DNA from: Pseudomonadota bacterium
GTDB taxonomy: Bacteria > Pseudomonadota > Gammaproteobacteria > Steroidobacterales > Steroidobacteraceae
Assembly (NCBI GenBank): GCA_023423935.1
Contig: JAFAEQ010000029.1
Location: 124,001-188,000, forward strand
DNA: 64,000 nt
Direction of reading: 5' to 3'
Notes under the pieces: generated by a model
What the model was told of the DNA's origin: nothing
Databases searched by the model: none
What the model saw: only the letters and a program-made list of their open reading frames with translations
Shown here: in pieces, positions 25,201 through 33,844 of the stretch
Position numbering within the stretch: position 1 is the first letter of the stretch
Layout of the letters: each line of letters opens with the position of its first letter
Translations under genes and position numbers: made by a program

Positions 25201-26129
25201 ACTATCCACGCGATCTCACAGGCTACGGACGCACACCGCCTCACGCGCAATGGCCGAATCGAGCGCGCATCGCATTACAGTTCGTCCTGAATCATGAGGA
25301 GGGCGGCGAGAACTGTGTGCTCCATGGCGATGCCGCGTCCGAGACGTTTCTCTCCGAGATCATCGGCGCGCAGGCATTTCCCATGCGTCATCTCAGCATG
25401 GAGTCGATCTACGAGTACGGCGCACGCGCGGGGCTCTGGCGAGTGCTGCGTGCATTCGAGAAACGCAAACTCCCGCTGACCGTATTCGCCGTCGCCATGG
25501 CGTTGCAACGGCATCAGGAAGCCGCAGCGGCGTTCCGCGAGCTCGGCCATGAGATCGCCTCGCACGGATTGCGCTGGATCAGTTACCAGATGGTCGATGA
25601 AAGCACCGAGCGCGCTCACATGAGCGAGGCGATTGCGATCATCAAGCAAATCACAGGCACCGCTCCGCTCGGCTGGTACACCGGCCGCGACAGCCCGAAT
25701 ACGCGCCGGCTGCTGATCGAGCATGGCGGCTTCGTCTACGACGCCGACTCGTATGCCGACGATCTGCCTTACTGGATGCAGGTGGAATCGAGTCGTGGCA
25801 GCGTGCCGCATCTGGTCGTGCCCTACACGCTCGACACCAACGACATGCGCTTTGCGACCGCTCAGGGCTTCAACTCCGGCACACAGTTTTTCGACTATCT
25901 GAAGGATGCCTTCGACACGCTCTACGCCGAAGGCGATCCCAACGGCCTCGATCGTCCGAAGATGCTGTCGATCGGTCTGCACAGCCGTATCGTGGGCCGG
26001 CCCGCACGAATCGCCGCGCTCGAGCGCTTCCTGGATTACGTCCTCGATCACGAGTACGTGTGGGTCTGCCGTCGCATCGACATCGCCCAGCACTGGATCG
26101 CGACGCATCCCTTTGCGAGGCCGTCATGA
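25197..26129 (+). CDS. puuE: Allantoinase of the polysaccharide-deacetylase type (PuuE)
   Basis: The 310-residue protein hydrolyses allantoin to allantoate. It belongs to the metal-independent PuuE family with a polysaccharide-deacetylase fold and is unrelated to amidohydrolase-type AllB. Family features are YPRDLTGYGRTPP, LNHEEGGENCVLHGD, SMESIYEYGARAGLWR, EIASHGLRW and GWYTGRDSPNTRRLL. The ATG at 25197 overlaps the guaD stop (ATGA); an upstream start in this frame lies inside guaD. It overlaps the following fusion gene by 4 bp, which encodes the enzymes acting just before and just after it. Confidence 0.94.
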   Translation: MNYPRDLTGYGRTPPHAQWPNRARIALQFVLNHEEGGENCVLHGDAASETFLSEIIGAQAFPMRHLSMESIYEYGARAGLWRVLRAFEKRKLPLTVFAVAMALQRHQEAAAAFRELGHEIASHGLRWISYQMVDESTERAHMSEAIAIIKQITGTAPLGWYTGRDSPNTRRLLIEHGGFVYDADSYADDLPYWMQVESSRGSVPHLVVPYTLDTNDMRFATAQGFNSGTQFFDYLKDAFDTLYAEGDPNGLDRPKMLSIGLHSRIVGRPARIAALERFLDYVLDHEYVWVCRRIDIAQHWIATHPFARPS

Positions 26130-27865
26130 TTGCGATCGAGGAACTGAATGTGCTCTCGCCAGCCGCGTTCGTCGAAGCGCTCGATGGCATCTTCGAACAT
26201 TCACCTTGGGTGGCCGAGCGCACATGCGCCGCGCGGCCCTTCGGTTCGCGCCTGCAGTTGCTCGAAGCTCTATGCGCATCGATGTGGGCGGCGGACGCAG
26301 CATCCCAACTCGCGCTCATTCGCGCACATCCCGAGCTCGCCGGCCGCGCCGCGATCCGCAAAGAACTCACGGCGGCCTCGGGCCGCGAACAGCAAGGTGC
26401 GGGTCTCGATTCATGCTCTCCGGAGGAATTCCGGCAATTGCACGAGCTCAATGCCGCATACCGCGAGAAATTCCAGTTTCCCTTCATCCTTGCAGTGCGC
26501 GGACACAATCCCGGCTCGATCATCCGCGACATGCAGGCGCGACTCGACAACGATCTCGAGAGCGAGCGCCGCATGGCCTTGACGCAGATCGGTCGTATTG
26601 GAGGCTTTCGCTTGGCGGAGCGCGTGTCGTCGCCGTTCGGTGCGGAGACGATGGCGATGCTCGAGCATCTGGCCAGCTTCTCCGAACACGAACACGCGCT
26701 GACCTGCTCCTTTCTTACGGGCGCGCATCGGCAGACAGCCGAGTGCATCCGCGACTGGATGCTCGCTGCCGGACTCGACACGCATATCGACGCGATCGGT
26801 AATGTCGTGGGCCGGATGCGCTCGAACCTTGAGCATGCGAAGACGCTCGTCACCGGCTCGCATTACGACACCGTGATCGACGGTGGACGCTACGACGGCC
26901 GGCTTGGGATCGTGATCCCCATCGCGGTGGCGACTGCCTTGCGTCATAGCGGCCAGAGCCTGCCCTTCGATCTGGAAATCGTGGCCTTCGCCGATGAGGA
27001 AGGGGTGCGATTCAAATCGACCTTCCTGGGCAGCAGTGCATTGGCGGGCAGCTTCGATATGAGCCTGCTCGATCAGACCGATGCCGCTGGCGTGACCATG
27101 CGGCAAGCGCTCATCGCAGCCGGTCTCGAGCCCGAGGCGATCCCTCGGCTTGCACGCAGTCCGCAGAACCTGCTGGGCTTCATCGAAGTTCACATCGAAC
27201 AAGGCCCGGTGCTGCTCGAAGAGAATCGTCCGTTGGGAGTGGTCAGCGGCATTGCGGGCAGCGTGCGCTATGCAGTCTCGGTGATCGGTCAGGCCGGGCA
27301 CGCAGGCACCGTGCCGATGAACTTGCGCCACGACGCGGCGGCCGCGGCGGCGGAGATCGTGCTTGCCGTCGAACGGCTCTGCTCCACGACACCCGGGCTC
27401 GTGGGCACCGTGGGCAAGCTCGAAGTGCCGAACGGGGCGATCAACGTGATTCCCGGCCGCTGCGATCTCACCCTCGATCTGCGCGCACCGGACAACGCGC
27501 TGCGCGATGTCGCGTTCGCGAACGTGATGCGCGAGATCGAGCAGATCAGTAGACGTCGCGGCGTTCGGATCGACGTTCGCAAGATGATGCAGGCCTCCGC
27601 CGTGCCCTGCTCGCATCGCATGCAAGCGCATTGGTCGCGCGCGATCCGGCACGTCACCGGCGATTCCGAGGTGCGCGTCCTGCCGAGCGGCGCAGGTCAC
27701 GATGCGATGAAGATGGCGGAGATCACCGACGTCGGCATGTTGTTCGTACGCTGCGGCAACGGCGGCATCAGCCATCATCCTGATGAGACCATGACCGAGA
27801 GGGATGCCCACATCGCCGCGCTCGCCTTCGAGAGCTTTCTGCTTTCCTTTGGAACCGATGCATGA
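26126..27865 (+). CDS. Fused OHCU decarboxylase (UraD) and allantoate amidohydrolase (AllC)
   Basis: This 579-residue protein joins two purine-catabolic enzymes. Residues 1 to about 165 are an OHCU decarboxylase domain with the catalytic His in RAHPELAGRAA (about 68), LHELNAAYREKFQFPFILAV and RGHNPGSII. Residues about 175-579 are an M20-type allantoate amidohydrolase with GSHYDTV (about 245), FADEEGVRF (about 289), HIEQGPVLLEEN and GAGHDAM (about 523). UraD makes (S)-allantoin and AllC consumes allantoate, so the fusion brackets the PuuE step encoded by the preceding gene. The ATG at 26126 overlaps the puuE stop by 4 bp. Both domains look complete and the linker is short. Confidence 0.93.
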   Translation: MIAIEELNVLSPAAFVEALDGIFEHSPWVAERTCAARPFGSRLQLLEALCASMWAADAASQLALIRAHPELAGRAAIRKELTAASGREQQGAGLDSCSPEEFRQLHELNAAYREKFQFPFILAVRGHNPGSIIRDMQARLDNDLESERRMALTQIGRIGGFRLAERVSSPFGAETMAMLEHLASFSEHEHALTCSFLTGAHRQTAECIRDWMLAAGLDTHIDAIGNVVGRMRSNLEHAKTLVTGSHYDTVIDGGRYDGRLGIVIPIAVATALRHSGQSLPFDLEIVAFADEEGVRFKSTFLGSSALAGSFDMSLLDQTDAAGVTMRQALIAAGLEPEAIPRLARSPQNLLGFIEVHIEQGPVLLEENRPLGVVSGIAGSVRYAVSVIGQAGHAGTVPMNLRHDAAAAAAEIVLAVERLCSTTPGLVGTVGKLEVPNGAINVIPGRCDLTLDLRAPDNALRDVAFANVMREIEQISRRRGVRIDVRKMMQASAVPCSHRMQAHWSRAIRHVTGDSEVRVLPSGAGHDAMKMAEITDVGMLFVRCGNGGISHHPDETMTERDAHIAALAFESFLLSFGTDA

Positions 27866-29130
27866 CTCCTGACGCGACTTCACGTGCGATTTCTGCCTTC
27901 GTCGAGCGCGAGTTCGCGCGCGAATGCGAATTCCTTGCCGAGATCGTGAAGGTTCCGAGCGACAATCCACCGGGTGACTGTGCGGCGGCAGCGCAGCGTG
28001 CGCGCGCGCTGCTCGCGCAGCTCGGATTCGAAGTCGAAGCGCATGTCGTACCCGACGAAACGGTTCGCGAGCACGGCATGATCTCAGCGACCAACCTCAT
28101 CGTGAGACAGAAGTTCGGAAGCGGCGGACCCGTCATTGCATTGAATGCGCACGGCGATGTGGTCCCGCCCGGACGCGGCTGGTCGCATGATCCCTATGGG
28201 GCGCAGATCGTCGAGGACGCCACACATGGACCGGTGATGTATGGCCGCGGCGTCGCGGTGAGCAAATCGGATTTCGCAACCTACACATGGACCCTGCTCG
28301 CATTGCGCGAGCTTGCGCAACAAGGACTCGAGCTGAACGGCACGGTCGAGCTGCATCTGACCTATGACGAAGAAATTGGCGGCGACATCGGTCCGGGCTG
28401 GATCATCGAGCAGAAACTCAGCAAGCCCGATCTGGTCATCTGCGCCGGCTTCTCATATGCCGTCACCACCGCGCACAACGGCTGTCTGCATCTCGAAGTC
28501 ACGGTCAACGGCAAATCCGGGCACGCGGCCATTCCCGAAACCGGTCACGACGCGCTGAAGGCGGCCACGGCTGTGCTCAATGCGATCTACGAATATCAGC
28601 AGCAGCTGCAACAACGGCGCTCGCAAGTGCCCGGGATCGGTACGGCGACGATCAACGTGGGACTCATTCAAGGTGGCATCAACACGAACGTGGTGCCCGA
28701 TCGGGTCACGATGCGCATCGACCGTCGCATCATTCCGGAAGAATCGCCCGAAGCCGCCGAACGCGAACTGCGATCGTTGATCCAGAACGCAGTCGCGAAT
28801 CGCCCCGGCATCAGCATCGAGATCAAACGGATCCTGCTCGCGATGCCGCTCGTCGAACTTCCAGGCGCTGCGAGGCTGATCGCATCACTGCGCCGGCACG
28901 GCGAAGAGATCATTGGCACACCGATCGCTGCCAGCGGCGTGCCGCTCTACACCGATGCTCGCCACTACTCCCAGGCAGGCATTCCCACCGTGCTGTACGG
29001 CGCCGGTCCTCGCACCCTGCAGGAAGCGAACGGCCACATGGCGGATGAAAATCTGAGACTGAACGATATGAAGCGAGCGACCCTCGTCGTAGCTCGCACG
29101 GTCGCGGAACTCCTCAGCGACAGTCCATAG
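27862..29130 (+). CDS. M20-family metallohydrolase (ArgE/DapE-like)
   Basis: The 422-residue cytosolic hydrolase has ALNAHGDVVPPG (first zinc His), the catalytic pair in LTYDEEIGGDIGPG and a lid domain with VNGKSGHAAIPETGHDALKA. Zinc ligands also appear at the C-terminus (PLYTDARHY). The usual bridging-Asp motif GRGxxDMKG reads GRGVAVSKSD here, with Val where Asp is expected. I recall the same variant from related M20 proteins, so it may be a subfamily trait. The gene is last in the 12-gene run and overlaps uraD-allC by 4 bp. Ureidoglycine, ureidoglycolate or another carbamoyl compound from allantoate is a reasonable substrate guess, but nothing in the sequence fixes it. Confidence 0.82.
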   Translation: MTPDATSRAISAFVEREFARECEFLAEIVKVPSDNPPGDCAAAAQRARALLAQLGFEVEAHVVPDETVREHGMISATNLIVRQKFGSGGPVIALNAHGDVVPPGRGWSHDPYGAQIVEDATHGPVMYGRGVAVSKSDFATYTWTLLALRELAQQGLELNGTVELHLTYDEEIGGDIGPGWIIEQKLSKPDLVICAGFSYAVTTAHNGCLHLEVTVNGKSGHAAIPETGHDALKAATAVLNAIYEYQQQLQQRRSQVPGIGTATINVGLIQGGINTNVVPDRVTMRIDRRIIPEESPEAAERELRSLIQNAVANRPGISIEIKRILLAMPLVELPGAARLIASLRRHGEEIIGTPIAASGVPLYTDARHYSQAGIPTVLYGAGPRTLQEANGHMADENLRLNDMKRATLVVARTVAELLSDSP

Positions 29131-29142
29131 TCGGTACGCCGC

Positions 29143-29718
29143 CTATTTCTTCCGTGCGGTAAAGAAGCTCTCATCCACGGGCTTGTGCTCGAGGATCTCT
29201 TCCTTCGTCAGCCCCTGCACTTCGTGCGGGAATACCAGCCATTGATCGGTGGCGCGGACGTAGTAGTCGGGCGTGAGCGAAGTGCGATTGCGCGACGGCT
29301 TGTAGTACACGGTGGCGATGCGGATGTGCTCCGGAAGATTGCGGCGGCAACGCTTGCGGAGCTCCGCGATGACGGCCTCGAGGCTCCGGCCGGAGTCGAA
29401 GACATCATCGATGAGCAGCAGGCGATCCTCGAAGCTGAGCCGCGATACCAGATAGTCGACGGCGTGAACGCGAACGCTCGTCGATTGCTGGTCTATTGCC
29501 GTGTACGAGGAGGTACGGATCGAAATGTGATCGCATTCGATACCGTTGTACTCGAGCACTTCCTGCACCGAGATACCGATGGGCGCGCCGCCACGCCAGA
29601 TTCCGACCAGGAACGAGGGTTCGAAGCCGCTTCGAACGACCTGCAAGCCGAGCTCGAGCGAGTCCCGCAACAGCGACTCGGCCGAAATGAAGGTCTTCTC
29701 GATGGGCTCGGATTGCAT
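29143..29718 (-). CDS. Purine phosphoribosyltransferase-like protein
   Basis: This 191-residue protein is a type I phosphoribosyltransferase with the PRPP-binding loop LLLIDDVFDSGRSLEAV and the N-terminal FEPSFLVGIWRGGAPIGISV. It resembles proteins annotated as hypoxanthine/xanthine-guanine phosphoribosyltransferases, which would return imported bases to nucleotides. It ends 12 bp from the end of the convergent M20 gene. I chose the ATG at 29718 because the conserved region begins soon after; an upstream start would add 24 residues with no family resemblance. Location suggests a salvage outlet for the purine locus. Confidence 0.8.
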   Translation of the reverse strand: MQSEPIEKTFISAESLLRDSLELGLQVVRSGFEPSFLVGIWRGGAPIGISVQEVLEYNGIECDHISIRTSSYTAIDQQSTSVRVHAVDYLVSRLSFEDRLLLIDDVFDSGRSLEAVIAELRKRCRRNLPEHIRIATVYYKPSRNRTSLTPDYYVRATDQWLVFPHEVQGLTKEEILEHKPVDESFFTARKK

Positions 29719-29890
29719 CTCACACCTCAGTTCCCGACAGTTGCAGAACCATCCACCTCCGCGGTGCGCGCGATGGTAGTAGGAAAGCAATGCGAGTGCC
29801 CACAGAAAGTTGGACTAAGATCTTTTGAGCGAGCAACGGAGGGTCGCAGCCGCCCTGAGATCAGATGTGCATCGATGCCGGCGTTCTCCG

Positions 29891-30742
29891 CTACGACAGC
29901 AGCGCGCCGATGCGAGCGTGGTACGGCTCGAGCTCCGCACTCGGACGGCTCGAGCCCGTCATATAGATGGCAAGCACGATCGGCGCGCGATTCGGCGGCC
30001 AGACGATCGCGACATCATTCACGGCACCGTTAGGACCGGTCCCCGTCTTATCGCCTGCTCTCCAGCTCGACGGCAATCCCGCGCGTATGCGCTTGCGACC
30101 CGGCGTCGCATTTTCGAGCCACGTCGCGAACTCACGGCGTGAACCCTCGGACAGCACGTCCTGCGTCAGGAGTCGATCGAACGTCACGGCCATCGCGTGT
30201 GGTGTCGTCGTATCGCGCTCGTCACCCGCAAGGTTCGAATTGAGCTCGGGCTCGTTTCGATCGAGCCGCGTCACGCGATCGCCGGTGGAACGTAACCAGC
30301 GAGTAAATCCCGCCGGGCCATCGAGAAGAGGCAACAACAGATTCGCCGCCGTGTTGTCGCTCACCTCGACTGCGGCCGCACACAGGTCGCGAATCGGCAG
30401 CGCGCCTTCGGCAACGCGTTCTCGCGCGACCGGCGCATACGAGAGCAGGTCCGCCTGGGTGTACGGCACGCGCTGGTCGAGCTGGAGGGCGCCCGCATCG
30501 ACCTTCGCCAGAATCGCAGCTGCCAGAGGCGCCTTGAAGGTGGAGCACATTGCGAATCGTTCATCCGCCCGATGCGAGAACAGCGCCTCGCCCGATCCGG
30601 TGTCATGCGCGTACACGCCGACACGTCCACCTGCTTCGTGCTCGAGCTCGCTGAGCCCTGCCTCGATCGCGTTCCCTGCGAAGGCGGGACGGGACAGACA
30701 GGCGCAGAGCGCGGATAGCAATGCCTCGCGACGAGTGAACAT
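29891..30742 (-). CDS. Class A beta-lactamase
   Basis: The 283-residue serine beta-lactamase has every class A motif: CSTFK (active Ser67 here, Ambler 70), SDN, the omega-loop EPELN with the general-base Glu, and KTGTG. The leader MFTRREALLSALCACLSRPAFA contains a twin-arginine pair, as in the chromosomal L2-type enzymes of xanthomonads, so Tat export is likely. No LysR-type ampR-like regulator is adjacent. A PBP7-type peptidase is encoded 2 kb away, with an unrelated peptidase between. Substrate range cannot be read reliably from sequence. Confidence 0.93.
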   Translation of the reverse strand: MFTRREALLSALCACLSRPAFAGNAIEAGLSELEHEAGGRVGVYAHDTGSGEALFSHRADERFAMCSTFKAPLAAAILAKVDAGALQLDQRVPYTQADLLSYAPVARERVAEGALPIRDLCAAAVEVSDNTAANLLLPLLDGPAGFTRWLRSTGDRVTRLDRNEPELNSNLAGDERDTTTPHAMAVTFDRLLTQDVLSEGSRREFATWLENATPGRKRIRAGLPSSWRAGDKTGTGPNGAVNDVAIVWPPNRAPIVLAIYMTGSSRPSAELEPYHARIGALLS

Positions 30743-31106
30743 GACTCTCTCCCGGAGTGACTTCGCGCAGAGTAGGCGACCGAACAGGAGTTCTCCACAG
30801 AAATCCGGGGGGATCGTTCGTGGGCCGGCTTCAGCCGGACATGCCTGGACCCGCGGGTCTGACTTCGGCCCAAGACAGTTCGACTGAAGTCGAACCCACA
30901 GTGGAAAAAACCGCAGTAGAAGACTTGTATTAGAAGACCTGCAGTAGAAGCAGAGCCAGAGGCAGGCCAGGACTTCCTCCCTGTGGGTCCGGCTTCAGCC
31001 GGACATGCCTGGACTCTCAGGCCTAGCTTCTGCCCAAAGGAGTTCGACTGAAGTCGAACCCACCGTGGAAGACCTGCAGTGGAAAACCTGCAGTCGAACA
31101 TCCGCT
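30743..31106. repeat. REP-type palindromes, two paired units
   Basis: This 364-bp gap holds two units, each pairing a forward palindrome (GTGGG, then CCGGCTTCAGCCGGAC; at 30820-30840 and 30983-31004) with an inverted one (GTTCGACTGAAGTCGAAC, then CCAC; at 30878-30899 and 31042-31063). The opposed GTGG heads are characteristic of REP doublets mobilised by RAYT transposases. Short GTAGAAGAC/GTGGAAGAC and CTGCAGT repeats lie between them. I see no gene here. Confidence 0.75.
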
Positions 31107-32522
31107 CTATCGGGAGTACAGATCGATGACCTGCTCGATCGCATCCGAGCAGACGCGACAGAAGTCTTCGCTGCGATCGAACATGATGCATTGCATCTGC
31201 GGACGGTAGTATCCGGAGGCCTGATAGTTCGCGCCTTCGAACGCACCGACTTCCTTGCCGTGCGCTGCCTTCGCGAACAGATCATTGGTGAACTTGCGTT
31301 CGCGTTGAAACAGCGCAGTCATCTCCGACTCCGGCCGATTCGCGGCCCGCAGGGCCGCTCGCTCCTTCTGATATTCGCGCTGGTACTTCTCGTACTGCGC
31401 CTTGGGCCAGGGCGTGGGTAACGGGGTGCCGGCGGAGACATCCTTCAGCCATTTGAGCTTCGTCGGATCATGCAGTGCCGACACGTTGGGCTCCCACGGC
31501 TCGGGCCGCTCTTCGCCCGACTGATACGCGACCGCGGACGTGTAGTACTCATCGGCGAGCGCGGCGAAATGGTGGCCGAACTCATGAATGAACAGATACT
31601 CCGCCCATTCGTTGCTCGCTGCGGCGGTACTGAACTGTCCAAAAATTCCGCCGCCGCCGTACGTCTCGTTGTTGAACAGGATCTCGATGAACTCGTAAGG
31701 GGCGTACTGCGAGATCTCACGCAACGCCCGGTTGTCGAGCGTCAACGCATAGCGCTCGCTGCCGAAGATGTCGTAGCGCGTGCCGAGCGGCGACCACTTG
31801 TACGCACCCGCAGAAGGCCGCGAGATCCCCGATTCCTGCGATGGCACCATGAGCGCCCATACATTGAAATCCTGTGCCCGCTCGCGAAAGGGGCTCGTCG
31901 CGAACAGCTTGTCGCTCAGGCGTCGTGCATCGCTCTCGAACTTCGCCGCTTCCTGGGCGGTGTAGCCGTCTCCAAGAATCAGCAGATCGACTTTCACTGC
32001 CGAGTCGCCGTTATTGCGAATGGCAATCGGCGCGGCCGGTGCAGGCGCGGCCGGTGCAGGCCCGACCTTGCGCTCGATCGCTTGTGACGCGGGATCCACA
32101 TCCACGCTCCACACGACCGAGAACGCATTGCGCTCATCACGCGCAAGAACCCGGACCCGCACCGGTTGCGACGGCATCGGGAAGCGCAACGACTCCTGAA
32201 AGGCTCGACTGAGGCGCTGCGCCTCTTCCGTCGTCTTCCACTCGGCAAAGATCGTGCTGTATCCACGCGAATAGAGCACGTCCCCGCTTTTCGGATCGAC
32301 GACCTCGAATAGATTGGTTCCCCGGTTCGTGTCGTCGATCGCACGCTGCGGATTGCCGGGCCAGGGCAACGGCTCCACCACGATTCGATCCAACGCGTAC
32401 GTCTCGACCAGCGCATTGCCCGAATGAACGTAGTCGAGCCGGAGCGTCGCCGGGGCTGCGGCCTGAACACTCCCGCCGCAGATGGAAAGAAGCGCCACAA
32501 TCGCTGCAAGGATCCGTTTCAT
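31107..32522 (-). CDS. Peptidase M64 family protein, exported
   Basis: The 471-residue protein has a Sec leader (MKRILAAIVALLSICGGSVQ) and an N-terminal beta-rich domain (about 25-165). An Ala/Pro-rich linker follows (PAPAAPAPAAP). The peptidase domain contains DLLILGDGYTAQEAAKF and the zinc site HEFGHHFAALADEYY near residue 311. This matches the M64 family (IgA-peptidase-like), secreted zinc metallopeptidases common in Bacteroides and some proteobacteria. Three C-terminal cysteines (QCIMFD, CRVC) may form disulfides. I chose the ATG at 32522; another at 32537 is possible. Its neighbours show no functional link. Confidence 0.83.
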   Translation of the reverse strand: MKRILAAIVALLSICGGSVQAAAPATLRLDYVHSGNALVETYALDRIVVEPLPWPGNPQRAIDDTNRGTNLFEVVDPKSGDVLYSRGYSTIFAEWKTTEEAQRLSRAFQESLRFPMPSQPVRVRVLARDERNAFSVVWSVDVDPASQAIERKVGPAPAAPAPAAPIAIRNNGDSAVKVDLLILGDGYTAQEAAKFESDARRLSDKLFATSPFRERAQDFNVWALMVPSQESGISRPSAGAYKWSPLGTRYDIFGSERYALTLDNRALREISQYAPYEFIEILFNNETYGGGGIFGQFSTAAASNEWAEYLFIHEFGHHFAALADEYYTSAVAYQSGEERPEPWEPNVSALHDPTKLKWLKDVSAGTPLPTPWPKAQYEKYQREYQKERAALRAANRPESEMTALFQRERKFTNDLFAKAAHGKEVGAFEGANYQASGYYRPQMQCIMFDRSEDFCRVCSDAIEQVIDLYSR

Positions 32523-32902
32523 CTGGCTCACTCGCATGAAGGGATCGGGAGCATAGCGGATGCAGCAAAGGCGCAGCGCACAGCGGGTGTTCACCGGCGA
32601 TTTCGAGACTCTTGCGCTCGCCTCGAACCAGCCCACAGGATCCTCCGGGAGAAGGCGAAGGCCATTTCATCTGTGATGCGCATACTCTTCATGCCTCTTT
32701 GCATGCCGTCTGCGCATCCGACTTTGTGCCCTTTCATGCTTTTCTGCGGCCGGCCTCGGACGCACTTCTCACTCGCTGATTCATATAAGGAGGCGCACGT
32801 CTTCGAATCCGGGAAAATCTGATCACTCTCGATGAGAACGCAGGCATACTCGCGCAGGTTTTCAAACTCCACGATACGTCCAGCGGATTGAGCCAGAAGA
32901 AC

Positions 32903-33844
32903 ATGCGAAAGAGCTTCGGGGGATGGACAGCCACGGCATTGGCCGCCACGGCATTGGCCGGCCTCAGCATCTTGCTCGCAACCCACTCTGCTCACGCTAC
33001 GGTCGAACCGGCCAAGAAGGCCTCACCGGCCACTCAGTCGCCGGCCCCGAAGAAGAAACCGTCGAGTCCTTCGCGCAAGCCGGACATCAAGTCGAATGCA
33101 GTGCTCGTGCTGGATGAGGGCAACTCGTCGGTCCTGCTGTCCAAGAACGCCGATGTCGCGATGCCGATCGCGTCCATCACCAAGCTGATGACGGCGCTCG
33201 TCGTTCTCGAAGCGCAGCAACCGCTCGATGAGCCCATCAAGATCACCAACGACGATCGCAACATCGACCGGTCCGGCCCCTCGCGCCTGGCGGTGGGCAC
33301 CGTGCTCACGCGCGGCGAGCTGCTGCATCTCGCATTGATGTCGTCCGAGAACCGCGCGGCGAACGCGCTCGGGCGCCACTACGAAGGCGGATTGAAGGCC
33401 GCGTTGGCGGCGATGAACGCCAAGGCCAAGGCGCTCGGCATGAAGCGCACCCATTTCACGGATACCAGCGGACTGTCCGAAGGCAACATCGCGAGCCCGG
33501 AAGATCTGGCGAAGCTCGTCATCGCTGCCTCGAAGAACGCGACGATTCGCAAATTCTCCACGGATCCGGAAGAAGTCGTGATGGTCGGCCACTTTCCGCT
33601 CGAATACCGGAACACCAACAACCTGGTCCGCAAAGACGACTGGGACATCGTCGTACAGAAAACCGGCTATACCCAGGCAGCCGGGCGCTGCCTGGTCATG
33701 AAAGCCGTCATCAACGAACGTCCGATCGTGATGGTGCTGATGAATTCCTTCGGTAAGTTGACGCGCACTGCAGATGCCGTTCGCGTGCGCCGCTGGATGG
33801 AGTCGGCCGTTCAGACCCCCTCCCTGGCCCAGGCGGGCAAGTAG
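32903..33844 (+). CDS. pbpG: D-alanyl-D-alanine endopeptidase, PBP7 type
   Basis: This 313-residue peptidoglycan hydrolase of the S11 family carries the three penicillin-binding motifs: SITK (active Ser), SSEN and KTG (QKTGYTQAAGRC). A leader with a hydrophobic core (GWTATALAATALAGLSILLA) is followed by a Lys/Pro/Ser-rich linker and then VLVLDEGNSSVLLSKNADV. It should cleave D-Ala-mDAP crosslinks in the periplasm. I chose the ATG at 32903 over a TTG five codons upstream. REP palindromes begin 27 bp after its stop. Confidence 0.9.
   Translation: MRKSFGGWTATALAATALAGLSILLATHSAHATVEPAKKASPATQSPAPKKKPSSPSRKPDIKSNAVLVLDEGNSSVLLSKNADVAMPIASITKLMTALVVLEAQQPLDEPIKITNDDRNIDRSGPSRLAVGTVLTRGELLHLALMSSENRAANALGRHYEGGLKAALAAMNAKAKALGMKRTHFTDTSGLSEGNIASPEDLAKLVIAASKNATIRKFSTDPEEVVMVGHFPLEYRNTNNLVRKDDWDIVVQKTGYTQAAGRCLVMKAVINERPIVMVLMNSFGKLTRTADAVRVRRWMESAVQTPSLAQAGK

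Noticed and set aside
26411..27970. A 519-codon minus-strand open frame
   Set aside because: It lies opposite the UraD-AllC fusion and has only His/Arg-rich shadow sequence.
32670..32887. A leader gene after the strong TAAGGAGG sequence upstream of pbpG
   Set aside because: No ATG, GTG or TTG lies at suitable distance with a credible open frame.
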